64,000 bases of DNA, from contig DFHF01000061.1 in assembly GCA_002371825.1 (NCBI GenBank), forward strand, positions 1 to 64,000. The letters run 5' to 3'. The stretch's first letter is position 1. Each line of letters starts with the position of its first letter. Shown here piece by piece: positions 7,644-16,512 of this stretch. This DNA is from Ruminococcus flavefaciens. Lineage in GTDB: Bacteria > Bacillota > Clostridia > Oscillospirales > Ruminococcaceae. The translations under genes and the position numbers were made by a program. Below the pieces are notes generated by a model that was given only the letters and a program-made list of their open reading frames with translations, had not been told where the DNA came from and searched no databases.

Positions 7644-9052
7644 TTCTCATCACCTCCATAAAGTTTTCTGTTCTTGAAGCACTTGAACTTTGAAAGTGAA
7701 GTTACCATAAGTCTTGAAGCGAATACACCCATTACGAAGTTCAGGATAACACCTGCAAGGAGGGTGAAGCCGAAGGAGTAAACAAAGCCCTCTGCTGTAG
7801 CGCCGAACATGAAGAATATGGTCTTATTGAGTATCTTCGAGAAGAAGCTTGAAGGTACACCGAATGCACCCATAAGGATCACTGCGATAAGAACGTTTGT
7901 GATGTTACCGTCAAGGATAGCGGAGAATGCTCTCTTGTAAGCGACCTTGATAGCGCCGTCAAGAGTCTTTCCGGAGCGGAGCTCTTCCTTGATACGCTCG
8001 CCGGTGATGATATTTGCGTCAACGCCCATACCAACTGCAAGTATGATACCTGCGATACCGGGGATCGTAAGAGTTGATCCGGGCATGAATCCGAACCAGC
8101 CTGTAACGAATGCGATAGATCCTGTGATCTGTCCTGCAAGAGCTATAACGGCAACAAAGCCGGGGAGTCTGTAGAGGAAGATCATATATACAGCTATGAA
8201 TGCAAATGCGATAGCTGCTGCAAGGAGAATGGCATCCAGAGAGCCTTCACCCATTGTAGGTGAGATAGTATTTGTGCTCTTTGTCTCCATCTTGAAGGGA
8301 AGAGCACCGCCGTTGATCTGGTCGGCCATCTTCTTAGCGCCCTCAAAATCGTAATCACCTGTGATTATAGCTTCTCCGTCAGTAATAACAGCGCTTACCT
8401 TAGGTGCGGAGATCTGTGTATCATCCATCCAGATTGCTATCGGCAAGCCTGAACTGTAAGCCTCTCTTGTTGCATCAGCGAATTTTTTTTGGCCGCTTGA
8501 CTTGAGTGTAAGTCTGACAACATAGCTGAGCTCTTTAGTTGTTGGATCCTGCTGCTGATCTGGTGCTGCTTCTTCAACATCTGCACCAGTGAGGACGATA
8601 TCACCTGTATATGCAGTTTTTCCTGTGGCATCAGTAGTGGTATCTGTACCCATGCGGAAGGTGAGCTCTGCCATTTCGCCAAGCTCCTTTACCGCTGACT
8701 CAGGGTCGAAGTCCTCTTCGCCTGCCTGCCAGGGGAAACGAACGATTATTCTGTCGCTTTTGGGATCGCTGTATATCTCGCTGTCTGTTATACCCAGTGA
8801 CGAAAGTCTTGTTTTGAATACCTCTGTGGCAGCGTTGAGCTGATCCTCAGAAGCATCGAAATCGTCAGCGGGCTCAAAGGTAGCGTCAACACCGCCCTTG
8901 ATATCTATACCAAGGCGGATGTCGTCAACACCCTTGATGTATGTCTTCGGGATATCTCCGTATCTGTAATCGACACCGAAGATAGTGGAGACTGAGAACA
9001 GAGCGATGATAGCAACGACAATGAAGAAAGTTGATTTGCCGATCTTTTTCAC
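7640..9052 (-). CDS. secD: Protein translocase subunit SecD
   Basis: A 470-residue SecD, the partner of SecF in the export complex. It shows an N-terminal membrane helix, the DIKGGVD motif, the extracytoplasmic P1-type region with a low-complexity insert (DQQQDP), and five C-terminal membrane helices with GMGVDANIITGERIKEEL. I place the start at GTG 9052 because AGGAGG lies 8 nt upstream. The TTG at 9058 that extends the frame sits only 2 nt from the ribosome site. It is a short SecD, without the long periplasmic loops of proteobacterial forms. Confidence 0.95.
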   Translation of the reverse strand: MKKIGKSTFFIVVAIIALFSVSTIFGVDYRYGDIPKTYIKGVDDIRLGIDIKGGVDATFEPADDFDASEDQLNAATEVFKTRLSSLGITDSEIYSDPKSDRIIVRFPWQAGEEDFDPESAVKELGEMAELTFRMGTDTTTDATGKTAYTGDIVLTGADVEEAAPDQQQDPTTKELSYVVRLTLKSSGQKKFADATREAYSSGLPIAIWMDDTQISAPKVSAVITDGEAIITGDYDFEGAKKMADQINGGALPFKMETKSTNTISPTMGEGSLDAILLAAAIAFAFIAVYMIFLYRLPGFVAVIALAGQITGSIAFVTGWFGFMPGSTLTIPGIAGIILAVGMGVDANIITGERIKEELRSGKTLDGAIKVAYKRAFSAILDGNITNVLIAVILMGAFGVPSSFFSKILNKTIFFMFGATAEGFVYSFGFTLLAGVILNFVMGVFASRLMVTSLSKFKCFKNRKLYGGDEK

Positions 9053-9139
9053 GGTCAATGCCTCCTGTTTTTTCCGGACTCTTACTACAGTGCTATGTAA
9101 TCTGGTCCTTGATTATCTGTCTCTGTGACAATTACAATT

Positions 9140-9168
9140 ATTGTACTATATTTTGCGTAAAAAGTCAA
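9140..9168 (-). promoter_or_regulatory. Predicted secDF promoter
   Basis: Minus strand: TTGACT, 17-nt spacer, TACAAT, about 90 nt upstream of the secD GTG. The interval between atpC and secD contains nothing else apart from the atp terminator. Confidence 0.6.
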
Positions 9169-9243
9169 GTATATCCGGGATAAAAGTAATTATTTCAAAA
9201 ATATGCACAATTAGTGCGGCCCCTCATATTGCAATATGCATAA

Positions 9244-9269
9244 ATCCCCCATTTAAACAAATGGGGGAT
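9244..9269 (-). terminator. ATP synthase operon terminator
   Basis: ATCCCCCATTT / AAATGGGGGAT, an 11-bp perfect stem with a 4-nt loop, 4 nt beyond the atpC stop. Only a short T-tract follows on the minus strand. Confidence 0.7.
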
Positions 9270-9273
9270 GATA

Positions 9274-9684
9274 TCACTTAAAATGCTTTTGTGAGACTTT
9301 AAGCCGGTTCATAGCACGGTTCAGGGCAGCCTGAGTCTGGTAATACTCCTGGATGCTCTGCTTCTGGCGGAGCTTTTCCTGAGCTCTTTCCCTTGCCTCT
9401 TCGGCACGCTTGATGTCTATTTCCTCCGGAAGCTCGCAGGAGTCGGCAAGTATTACAGACTTATCCGGCATTACCTGGATAAATCCGTCGGATATAGCGG
9501 CATAGCGCCATTTTCCGTCTACCATATACTTCAGCTCACCTGCCGGCAGGGCAGTTACAAGCGGTTCATGTCCGGCAAGTATACCGAGAAGTCCGTCTAT
9601 GGCCGTAATGACAAGATGCTCGCATTCACCCTTATAGAAAATGCGGTCTGTAGCCACTATTTCGAGGCTGAAGGTCTTAGCCAT
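9274..9684 (-). CDS. atpC: F-type ATP synthase subunit epsilon
   Basis: A 136-residue epsilon subunit of the F1 central stalk. The N-terminal beta sandwich (FSLEIVATDRIFYKGECEHL, GLLGILAGHEPLVTAL) and C-terminal helical hairpin (KRAEEARERAQEKLRQKQ) are both present, so the regulatory C-terminal domain is intact. It is the last gene of the operon, 15 nt after atpD, with a terminator behind it. Confidence 0.95.
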   Translation of the reverse strand: MAKTFSLEIVATDRIFYKGECEHLVITAIDGLLGILAGHEPLVTALPAGELKYMVDGKWRYAAISDGFIQVMPDKSVILADSCELPEEIDIKRAEEARERAQEKLRQKQSIQEYYQTQAALNRAMNRLKVSQKHFK

Positions 9685-9699
9685 GATGCTCCTCCTCTC

Positions 9700-11097
9700 T
9701 TACTGGTCGTCGCTTATGCTCTTGGCTTTGAGGATAACGTCATCGATAGTACCTGCCATGAGGAATGCGGCTTCCGGATACTTGTCCATTTCGCCGTCGA
9801 TGATAGCACGGAAGCCCTCGATAGTATCCTTAAGCGGTACATATTTTCCCTTTAAGCCTGTGAAGTTCTCGGCTACGTTGAAGGGCTGTGAGAGGAACTT
9901 CTGTATCTTTCTTGCACGGTATACTGCAAGCTTGTCGTCCTCATCGAGTTCTTCCATACCGAGGATAGCGATGATATCCTGGAGTTCCTTGTACTTCTGG
10001 AGAAGCTCCTGAGTGCGTCTTGCAACGGTATAGTGATCCTCGCCGACTATTTCGGGCTCAAGGATACGGGAGTTTGACTCCAGCGGGTCAACGGCGGGAT
10101 AGATACCCTGCTCGACTATCTTACGGGAAAGTACCGTAGTTGCGTCAAGGTGGGCAAAGGTTATAGCCGGAGCCGGGTCTGTAAGGTCGTCCGCAGGGAC
10201 GTATACAGCCTGTACTGAGGTGATAGAGCCGTTTTTGGTGGATGTGATACGCTCCTGGAGCTCACCTACTTCTGTAGCAAGGGTAGGCTGATATCCAACG
10301 GCAGAGGGCATACGTCCCAGAAGGGCGGATACCTCAGAGCCTGCCTGAACGTATCTGAATATATTGTCTATGAACAGGAGAACGTCCTTGTGTTCCCTGT
10401 CACGGAAGTATTCTGCCATTGTGAGGCCTGTCTGGGCAACACGCATACGGGATCCGGGGGGCTCGTTCATCTGACCGAATACAAGTGCGGTCTTGTTGAT
10501 AACTCCTGATTCCTGCATTTCGTTCCAGAGGTCATTTCCCTCACGGGAACGCTCTCCGACACCGGTGAATATGGAATATCCTCCGTGCTCGGTAGCGATG
10601 TTGCGGATAAGCTCCTGAATAAGTACGGTCTTACCAACACCGGCGCCTCCGAAAAGACCTATCTTACCGCCCTTTGCATAGGGAGCGATAAGGTCTATTA
10701 CCTTGATACCGGTCTCAAGGACCTCGACTACAGGGCTCTGATCCTGGAATGTAGGAGCCTTGCGGTGTATCTCCCACTGTTCTTCGGTCTCAACGTCGCC
10801 CTTCTTGTCGATAGGCTCTCCGAGAACGTTGAACATACGTCCGAGTGTATTCTCTCCTACCGGTACCTTTATACAGCTTCCGGTAGCGGTAACTTCCATA
10901 TTTTTGCTGAGTCCTTCGCTTGTGGCAAGCATTATGCAGCGAACTATATGATTGCCCATGTGCTGAGCCACTTCCATAACACGCTTTTTGCCGTCCACCT
11001 CAACAGTGAGAGCGTCCCTTATCATAGGGAGCTTTCCTGTGCTGAACTCAACGTCTATAACAGGTCCTATGACCTGAGTTATCCTGCCTTTTTCCAT
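9700..11097 (-). CDS. atpD: F-type ATP synthase subunit beta
   Basis: A 465-residue catalytic beta subunit. Clear motifs: Walker A GGAGVGKTV, the GERSREGNDL segment, and LLFIDNIFRYVQAGSEVSALLGRMPSAVGYQPTL, given here in parts of the known family signature. The start is the ATG at 11097 (MEKGRITQVIG) with AAAGGAG about 11 nt upstream; the frame stays open 117 nt further but that stretch is intergenic. A 157-nt spacer, longer than elsewhere in the operon, separates it from atpG and shows no clear gene. Confidence 0.96.
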   Translation of the reverse strand: MEKGRITQVIGPVIDVEFSTGKLPMIRDALTVEVDGKKRVMEVAQHMGNHIVRCIMLATSEGLSKNMEVTATGSCIKVPVGENTLGRMFNVLGEPIDKKGDVETEEQWEIHRKAPTFQDQSPVVEVLETGIKVIDLIAPYAKGGKIGLFGGAGVGKTVLIQELIRNIATEHGGYSIFTGVGERSREGNDLWNEMQESGVINKTALVFGQMNEPPGSRMRVAQTGLTMAEYFRDREHKDVLLFIDNIFRYVQAGSEVSALLGRMPSAVGYQPTLATEVGELQERITSTKNGSITSVQAVYVPADDLTDPAPAITFAHLDATTVLSRKIVEQGIYPAVDPLESNSRILEPEIVGEDHYTVARRTQELLQKYKELQDIIAILGMEELDEDDKLAVYRARKIQKFLSQPFNVAENFTGLKGKYVPLKDTIEGFRAIIDGEMDKYPEAAFLMAGTIDDVILKAKSISDDQ

Positions 11098-11254
11098 TGG
11101 CGGCAGCTCTCCTTTCTTAAGAAGAATAATATAACTATTTATTTGATCGGGTATACTGGTCTTGCCGGTAAAGCCATGAAGCAATGCGGACATTACTGCT
11201 TGCTGCCCTGGCATTTCCCGGCTTCGGACTGCTGCTTTATGCTAACTCCGTCCG

Positions 11255-12163
11255 TTACTTATTCAGTGAGGCTGCTCCGCCGCAGACCTCGGTTATTTCC
11301 TGAGTGATAGCGGCCTGTCTTGCACGGTTATAGAGAAGTGAAAGATCCTTTATCATATCCTTGGCGCTGGTAGTTGCGGCATCCATAGCTGTCATTCTTG
11401 ACTGCTGCTCGCAGCAGAAGGCCTCTACCATTGCTCCGTAGATTATACCCTTTGCATAGTTCGGTATAAGGTGGGACATTACCTCCTCAGGTGACGGCAG
11501 GAATGAAGCCTTTGGCAGCTTCTTCATGGTACCGTCCTGAGCCTTGCCGAAATGACGGCGCTCAAACGGGAGCAGCTGTACAGTGCGGGTCTCCTGCAGG
11601 TTTGAGGTGACCATGTCTGTATAGAGCACATAGACCTCGTCCAGCTCACCGCTCTCGAACTTATCAAGTACCAGCTGAGCGATCTCCATAGCACGGTAGA
11701 GCGTAGGATTCTGGGTAGTATAGAGGAATTCTCCATCCACTGAGGCCTTAGAACTGTTGCGGTTGCGGTTGTTGAAATACTGTCTGCCCACCTGTCCGAT
11801 GATGAAAAGGTAGCAGTTGCTTATATCCGCAGATTTTGCAAGCTCCTGCTCAGTATATTTAAGGATATTGTGGTTATAGCTTCCGCAGAGTCCTTTATCA
11901 GCAGTTATGACTATATAGCCCTTTTTCCTCTTTTCCGGAGGTATGGAGCTTCTGCGGTCGAAGTACATCTGCCTTGTATGCGGAGTGTGCTCCAGCACGC
12001 TCTCGATGGTCTCCTGAAGCTTATAGAAGTAGGGCTCTGTGGCTTCAAGGGACTTCCTTGCTTTTTTCAGCTTTGATGAGGACATAAGGTACATGGCATT
12101 GGTGATCTTGAGTATCTGCTTGATGCTCTCGATACGCTCTCTGATCTCTCTCATGTTGGGCAT
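11255..12163 (-). CDS. atpG: F-type ATP synthase subunit gamma
   Basis: A 302-residue gamma subunit, the rotor shaft of F1. The N-terminal helix (MREIRERIESIKQILKITNAM), the central Rossmann-like part (ITADKGLCGSYNHNILK) and the C-terminal signature (YNRARQAAITQEITEVCGGAASL) are all intact. GGGGTGATATC precedes the ATG. It lies 11 nt after the delta-alpha fusion gene. Confidence 0.95.
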   Translation of the reverse strand: MPNMREIRERIESIKQILKITNAMYLMSSSKLKKARKSLEATEPYFYKLQETIESVLEHTPHTRQMYFDRRSSIPPEKRKKGYIVITADKGLCGSYNHNILKYTEQELAKSADISNCYLFIIGQVGRQYFNNRNRNSSKASVDGEFLYTTQNPTLYRAMEIAQLVLDKFESGELDEVYVLYTDMVTSNLQETRTVQLLPFERRHFGKAQDGTMKKLPKASFLPSPEEVMSHLIPNYAKGIIYGAMVEAFCCEQQSRMTAMDAATTSAKDMIKDLSLLYNRARQAAITQEITEVCGGAASLNK

Positions 12164-12174
12164 GATATCACCCC

Positions 12175-14211
12175 TTATTCCTCAAATGCGGTAACTATCC
12201 GCTCGATGCGCTCCATAAGGTCGTCTGTGAGGACCTTGTTCTCGTCTATTTCAGTTATGATATCCTGGCCGTAGGTACGGATATAGCTCATGAGCTCACT
12301 GCGGTATTCTCTGAGCTCCTTCAGCGGGATGCCGTTGAACAGGCCGTGCTGAGCGGCGTACAGAATTATTACCTGCTCATGGTGAGGCAGCGGATTGTAA
12401 AGGGGCTGCTTCAGCAGCTCTGTAAGCATATGGCCGTGGTTGAGAAGGTCAGTTGTAGCCTGATCCAGCTCTGAGGAGAACTGGGTGAATATCTCCATTT
12501 CCTTGAACTGGGCAAGGTCGATTCGGAGATTTCCGGCAGCCTTCTTCATGGCCTTGGTCTGTGCTGCACCGCCGACACGGGATACGGAGAGTCCGTAGTT
12601 CACCGCAGGACGGAGTCCGGAATTGAAGAGCTCGCTCTCCAGGAATATCTGTCCGTCTGTGATAGAGATGACGTTTGTGGGGATATAAGCTGAGATGTCG
12701 CCTGCAAGGGTCTCAATTATAGGCAGGGCAGTCAGTGATCCGCCGCCGTGTTCATCGTCGAGACGGCTTGAACGCTCCAGAAGTCTTGAATGGAGGTAGA
12801 ATACGTCTCCGGGGTAGGCCTCACGTCCGGGAGGTCTGTGGAGAAGCAGTGACATGGCTCTGTAGGCCACGGCATGCTTTGAAAGATCATCGTATACGAT
12901 AAGTACATCCTTGCCCTTTGACATAAAGTACTCAGCTATAGCTGTACCGGAATAGGGCGATATATACTGGAAGGGAGCCGGGTCGCTGGCAGAGGCGCAA
13001 ACAACTACGGAATAGTCCATAGCGCCGTATTTTTTCAGTGTGCTGACAACCTGTGCAACAGTGGAGGATTTCTGTCCTATAGCCACATAAACACAGATAA
13101 CGTCCTGACCCTTCTGATTGATGATAGTATCTATAGCGATAGAGGTCTTACCGGTCTGACGGTCGCCGATGATAAGCTCACGCTGACCACGTCCTATGGG
13201 GAACATGGAGTCGATGGCGAGGATACCGGTCTGGAGCGGGACATTTACGGGCTTACGCTCGATAACTCCCGGAGCCTCACGCTCTATGGGGAAGTAGTCC
13301 TCGGCCTTGATAGCTCCGAGGCCGTCTATAGGCGCACCAAGAGCGTCCACAACTCTTCCGAGGAGCTCATCGCTTACACCGATGCCGGCTCTCTTGCCTG
13401 TTCTGACAACGGAAGAGCCTTCAGTAAGGCCATGGTCGTCTCCAAGGAGAACGACACCTATCGATTTTTCTTCAAGGTTCTGTACGATACCTCTGATACC
13501 TGTCTCGAACTCTACCAGCTCGCCGTACATTACGGAATTCATGCCCCGTACAGTTGCGATACCGTCACCGAGACGTGTGATGAAGCCTGTTTCAGTAGCT
13601 CCGGACTTTACATCGAAGTCCTTGACCTCGGTCTTGAGTACAGATATGATATCTCCGGTCTTTCCGGAGGATGAAGACTTTTCGTCAGCATGGCCAGCGA
13701 ATTCTGCGGCCTTGCCGTGGAGGTTCTCCTTCATCAGGCGGAGGCTGGTACGGTAGCTCTTATCGTACTCAACATCACCTGCATTGAGGATGAATCCGCC
13801 TATGATATCAGGGTCATGGACGTATTCTATTGCAACATCGTCCTTGACGAATTTCTCCATTATGAACTTGCGGAGGTCAGCCTGCTGAAGCTCCGTAAGG
13901 GGAGTGACATAGCGTACAACAGCACGGATGCTGCCGTCCTTTTCTATGAGGTAATCGGAGTATTCTTCGAGAACGCTCACGATATTTCCTGTCTGTCCGT
14001 CCTTGACGGCATTTATAATGAATTTATGAGTGCTTTCGGGAAAGAGCTTCTTGATGATCCCACGCTTCTCATCGAGAGTGACCAGCGGATTGCCGAGGGT
14101 AGCTTCCACATCCTCGCATGAAGTGAGGATATTTCTTGTTTCGTCGGCATCTTCCTGGGGGATATCAAGTCTTATGAGCTCTTTAAGCAGATCCTTGTTC
14201 ATTTCGCTCAT
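12175..14211 (-). CDS. atpA: Fused F-type ATP synthase delta-alpha protein
   Basis: A 678-residue open frame holding two subunits usually encoded separately. Residues 1-165 are a delta (OSCP-like) subunit that ends with the normal DIIGGFIL...D-x-S-Y-R-x-S-L-R segment; its first helix (the usual RYA-x-ALF) is missing or degenerate. Residues about 166-186 are a Ser/Lys/Gly-rich linker (ADEKSSSSGKTG). Residues about 187-678 are a full alpha subunit with Walker A GDRQTGKTS (349-357) and the PAVNYGLSVSRVGGAAQTKAMK signature region. No ATG, GTG or TTG in frame occurs across the linker. The start ATG shares one base with the atpF stop (TAATG) and has GAGGG upstream. F1 normally has three alpha and one delta, so a fusion poses a stoichiometry problem unless it is processed. 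Confidence 0.9.
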   Translation of the reverse strand: MSEMNKDLLKELIRLDIPQEDADETRNILTSCEDVEATLGNPLVTLDEKRGIIKKLFPESTHKFIINAVKDGQTGNIVSVLEEYSDYLIEKDGSIRAVVRYVTPLTELQQADLRKFIMEKFVKDDVAIEYVHDPDIIGGFILNAGDVEYDKSYRTSLRLMKENLHGKAAEFAGHADEKSSSSGKTGDIISVLKTEVKDFDVKSGATETGFITRLGDGIATVRGMNSVMYGELVEFETGIRGIVQNLEEKSIGVVLLGDDHGLTEGSSVVRTGKRAGIGVSDELLGRVVDALGAPIDGLGAIKAEDYFPIEREAPGVIERKPVNVPLQTGILAIDSMFPIGRGQRELIIGDRQTGKTSIAIDTIINQKGQDVICVYVAIGQKSSTVAQVVSTLKKYGAMDYSVVVCASASDPAPFQYISPYSGTAIAEYFMSKGKDVLIVYDDLSKHAVAYRAMSLLLHRPPGREAYPGDVFYLHSRLLERSSRLDDEHGGGSLTALPIIETLAGDISAYIPTNVISITDGQIFLESELFNSGLRPAVNYGLSVSRVGGAAQTKAMKKAAGNLRIDLAQFKEMEIFTQFSSELDQATTDLLNHGHMLTELLKQPLYNPLPHHEQVIILYAAQHGLFNGIPLKELREYRSELMSYIRTYGQDIITEIDENKVLTDDLMERIERIVTAFEE

Positions 14212-14699
14212 TACTTGATGCCCTCCTCTTCGGAGAGGAATCTGTCAACCAGGCGGCGGTTCTTCTCGTCGTCCACGTTCTCGCCGATTATCTTTGAAGC
14301 GGCCTCTATAGCCAGATCTGCGATCTGGGTCTGAGCCTGTGCGAGTACTCTTTTGCGCTCTGTCTCTATAGCCTTATTGGCATCAGCAACGATCTGGTCA
14401 GCCTCTTCCTGAGATCTGCGGAGCATAGCTGCTTTTTCAGCCTCAGCGTCCTCATGGGCCTTCATGAGTATTTTCTGAGCCTCAGACTTAGCTTCGCTGA
14501 TATCGTCAGCGTACTGCTGCTTGAGAGCCTCTGCCTCCTCACGGGACTGCTTTGCGCTGTCTATATCCTCCTGAATGGAGCGTGTGCGCTCGTCCATCAT
14601 TTTTCTGAGGGGCTTGAAAAGGAATATTTTCATAAGTATGAACAGCAGTATAAGGTTGATGGCTGCCCATATAAAGTTCCAGATATCTATATCCAGCAT
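14211..14699 (-). CDS. atpF: F-type ATP synthase subunit b
   Basis: A 162-residue peripheral-stalk subunit. One N-terminal membrane helix (FIWAAINLILLFILMKIFLF) is followed by FKPLRKMMDERTRSIQ and a long charged coiled coil rich in Glu, Ala and Lys, ending in the delta-binding region. The ATG has GGAGGGAAGG upstream. It sits between the two c-subunit genes and the delta-alpha fusion, the normal order. Confidence 0.95.
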   Translation of the reverse strand: MLDIDIWNFIWAAINLILLFILMKIFLFKPLRKMMDERTRSIQEDIDSAKQSREEAEALKQQYADDISEAKSEAQKILMKAHEDAEAEKAAMLRRSQEEADQIVADANKAIETERKRVLAQAQTQIADLAIEAASKIIGENVDDEKNRRLVDRFLSEEEGIK

Positions 14700-14732
14700 A
14701 ATATCCTTCCCTCCTTCTTAGGAATAGTAGAA

Positions 14733-14954
14733 TTATTTAAGGAAAAGTATGATGAGCAGGGCAATAACGAAGCCGTAGATAGCTGTAGCCTCTGCCAGCG
14801 CACATCCGAGGAGGAGTGCCTTGTTGATATCGCCCTTAGCCTCAGGCTGACGTGCGATAGCTTCTGCTGCCTTTGATGTTGCTATACCAATACCGATACC
14901 TGCGCCTGCACCTGTAAGAACTGCAAGGCCTGCACCTAATGCGATCATTCCCAT
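14733..14954 (-). CDS. atpE: F-type ATP synthase subunit c, promoter-distal copy
   Basis: A 73-residue two-helix proteolipid of the rotor ring. Helix 1 is glycine-rich (LTGAGAGIGIGIATSKA), the loop is RQPEAKGDI, and helix 2 carries the ion-binding Glu in LAEATAIYGFVIALL. The Gln that binds sodium in helix 1 of sodium-type rings is Ile here, and the Ser after the Glu is Ala. This points to proton rather than sodium coupling (inference). It differs from the tandem copy at only 4 of 73 positions. Confidence 0.93.
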   Translation of the reverse strand: MGMIALGAGLAVLTGAGAGIGIGIATSKAAEAIARQPEAKGDINKALLLGCALAEATAIYGFVIALLIILFLK

Positions 14955-14977
14955 AATTATATACCTCCGGTGAATTA

Positions 14978-15199
14978 TTATTTAAGGAAAAGTATGATGA
15001 GCAGAGCGATAACGAAGCCGTAGATAGCTGTAGCCTCTGCCAGCGCACATCCGAGGAGGAGCGCTTTGTTTATATCACCCTTAGCTTCGGGCTGTTTTGC
15101 GATAGCGTCAGCGGCTTTTGAAGTCGCTATACCAATACCGATACCTGCGCCTGCACCTGTAAGAACTGCAAGGCCTGCGCCAATTGCGATCAATCCCAT
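14978..15199 (-). CDS. atpE: F-type ATP synthase subunit c, promoter-proximal copy
   Basis: A second 73-residue c subunit immediately before the other, 23 nt apart, each with its own ribosome site. Differences from the distal copy: Leu for Met at 3, Ile for Leu at 6, Asp for Glu at 31, Lys for Arg at 35. All ion-site residues are the same (Ile in helix 1, Glu-Ala in helix 2). The ring could therefore contain a mixture of two near-identical subunits, or the duplication may simply raise c-subunit dosage. Confidence 0.93.
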   Translation of the reverse strand: MGLIAIGAGLAVLTGAGAGIGIGIATSKAADAIAKQPEAKGDINKALLLGCALAEATAIYGFVIALLIILFLK

Positions 15200-15235
15200 A
15201 TTTTAACCTCCTGTTGAACAGTAAATAGAGAGTTT

Positions 15236-15925
15236 TTATTCTTCTTCCATTGCTTCAGACATAAACAGCGATGTCAGGAACACGAATACATAAGCCTGTA
15301 TACAGCCGTCGAAAACATCGAAATAGAAGCTGAATACCAGCGGGAGTCCCACGGGGACGATCAGCTTTATCAGTTCCATGATAACGAATGCGCCGAGTAC
15401 GTTTCCGAAGAGTCGCATACAAAGTGAGAGCGGCTTGATAATGAGCTCAAGAACATTCAGCGGGAGCATGAAAGCCATAGGCTCCTTGAAGCCCTTCAGC
15501 CAGCCCTTTGCGCCTTTTTCACGGATACCGCTGTACTGAATCAGCAGTATCGCAAAGATTGCGAGAGTTGCTGTTACGCCCAGATCCTTTGTAGGAGGTC
15601 TGAGACCGAAGAGTCCGATAACGTTGGATATTCCTATGTAGAGCAGGAGAGTCTCCAGTATCGGCAGGTATTTTTTTCCTTTAGGACCGAGTATCTCCAG
15701 GAAGAAGTTATCCATCCAGCAGATGAATCCCTCTACGAGACACTGAGCGCCCTTGGGGACTACCTTCATAGTTTTTGTGAATATTATCGAGGCTATTACC
15801 AGAACTGCCATTATGATCCAGGTCATAATACAGGATTCGGGAACGGGGATGCCTCCGAATATGGGTATAGTGAAAGGCGTCCGGCATTCAAGCTCTTCCA
15901 TGAGCTTATCGGCAAGATCACCCAT
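15236..15925 (-). CDS. atpB: F-type ATP synthase subunit a
   Basis: A 229-residue membrane subunit forming the ion half-channels. It has five to six hydrophobic helices and the conserved arginine segment LSLCMRLFGNVLGAF. The start is the ATG at 15925 (MGDLADKLMEEL) with GAAGGTG about 7 nt upstream; the upstream in-frame ATG would place the ribosome site inside the protein. It is the first gene of the ATP synthase operon. No atpI is visible upstream. Confidence 0.94.
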   Translation of the reverse strand: MGDLADKLMEELECRTPFTIPIFGGIPVPESCIMTWIIMAVLVIASIIFTKTMKVVPKGAQCLVEGFICWMDNFFLEILGPKGKKYLPILETLLLYIGISNVIGLFGLRPPTKDLGVTATLAIFAILLIQYSGIREKGAKGWLKGFKEPMAFMLPLNVLELIIKPLSLCMRLFGNVLGAFVIMELIKLIVPVGLPLVFSFYFDVFDGCIQAYVFVFLTSLFMSEAMEEE

Positions 15926-16075
15926 AATAACACCTTCTTTCAGAATAGAATAAGAAAACGGAGACAAGCTGCCTGTAAGCACATATCTCCGTTGATCCAT
16001 GTCAGAATTTGCGGAAAGTTGTCAGTCCCTCGGGACTCTATTTCAAGCTTCGGAACATCTTCTGTCCACTTTATT

Positions 16076-16104
16076 ATGATATAACAAAATTGACTTAAAG
16101 TCAA
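16076..16104 (-). promoter_or_regulatory. Predicted ATP synthase operon promoter
   Basis: Minus strand: TTGACT (16104-16099), 17-nt spacer, TATCAT (16081-16076), about 150 nt before atpB. The leader contains a perfect stem AGTCCC-TC-GGGACT at 16024-16037, which could be a pause or stability element. Confidence 0.65.
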
Positions 16105-16145
16105 GAGTTTGCCGAAAATTTCACAATATAAATATGGATATATTG

Positions 16146-16481
16146 CTATTCATCATCGCCCTCTGCAAGGCGTACTGCACGGTCGAGGCGCTCGATGGCT
16201 CCGGAATTGAGTTTCTCTGTCAGTCTTACACGGTCAAGCTCCTTTTTGAAGGCGCTCAGCTCCTCGGCCAGCTTCTTCATCACAGAAGTATTTTTCTCCT
16301 GCTTATCCTCAAGGGCGCAGACTCTTTTTATAAGCTCGTTGACATTGGCTGCGAGGGCTTCATTGGCTTCATTCTGCTTTTCTCCGAATTCAGTCAGCTT
16401 AGCCGGAGCCTTCAGTGCGCTTATTTTCTCATGGCCGTCAAAGGTCAGCATTTTTTCTTTTGTAAGTTTTTTATCGGACAT
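16146..16481 (-). CDS. Unrecognised coiled-coil protein
   Basis: 111 residues, charged, with no membrane segment or signal peptide. From about residue 30 it is a continuous heptad-like helix (EKQNEANEALAANVNELIKR...). I do not recognise a family. The ATG at 16481 follows AAAGGAG by 8 nt. It is the last gene of the leftward exopolysaccharide operon, 31 nt after the reductase, but nothing in its sequence ties it to sugar metabolism. Confidence 0.7.
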   Translation of the reverse strand: MSDKKLTKEKMLTFDGHEKISALKAPAKLTEFGEKQNEANEALAANVNELIKRVCALEDKQEKNTSVMKKLAEELSAFKKELDRVRLTEKLNSGAIERLDRAVRLAEGDDE

Positions 16482-16512
16482 TGTTGACTCTCCTTTCACA
16501 TGGGCAGTGCTG

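Noticed and set aside
10585..11307. 240-codon plus-strand frame opposite atpD
   Set aside because: It is the reverse complement of the highly conserved beta subunit, has no ribosome site and reads like antisense low-grade sequence.
12175..14211. Possibility that delta and alpha are two genes with an internal start
   Set aside because: No in-frame ATG, GTG or TTG with a ribosome site occurs across the linker; Met160 has no Shine-Dalgarno. Annotated as one fused protein.
14733..15199. Assembly artefact as the cause of the twin c genes
   Set aside because: The copies differ at four residues and at many silent positions and have different spacers, so a simple assembly duplication is unlikely.
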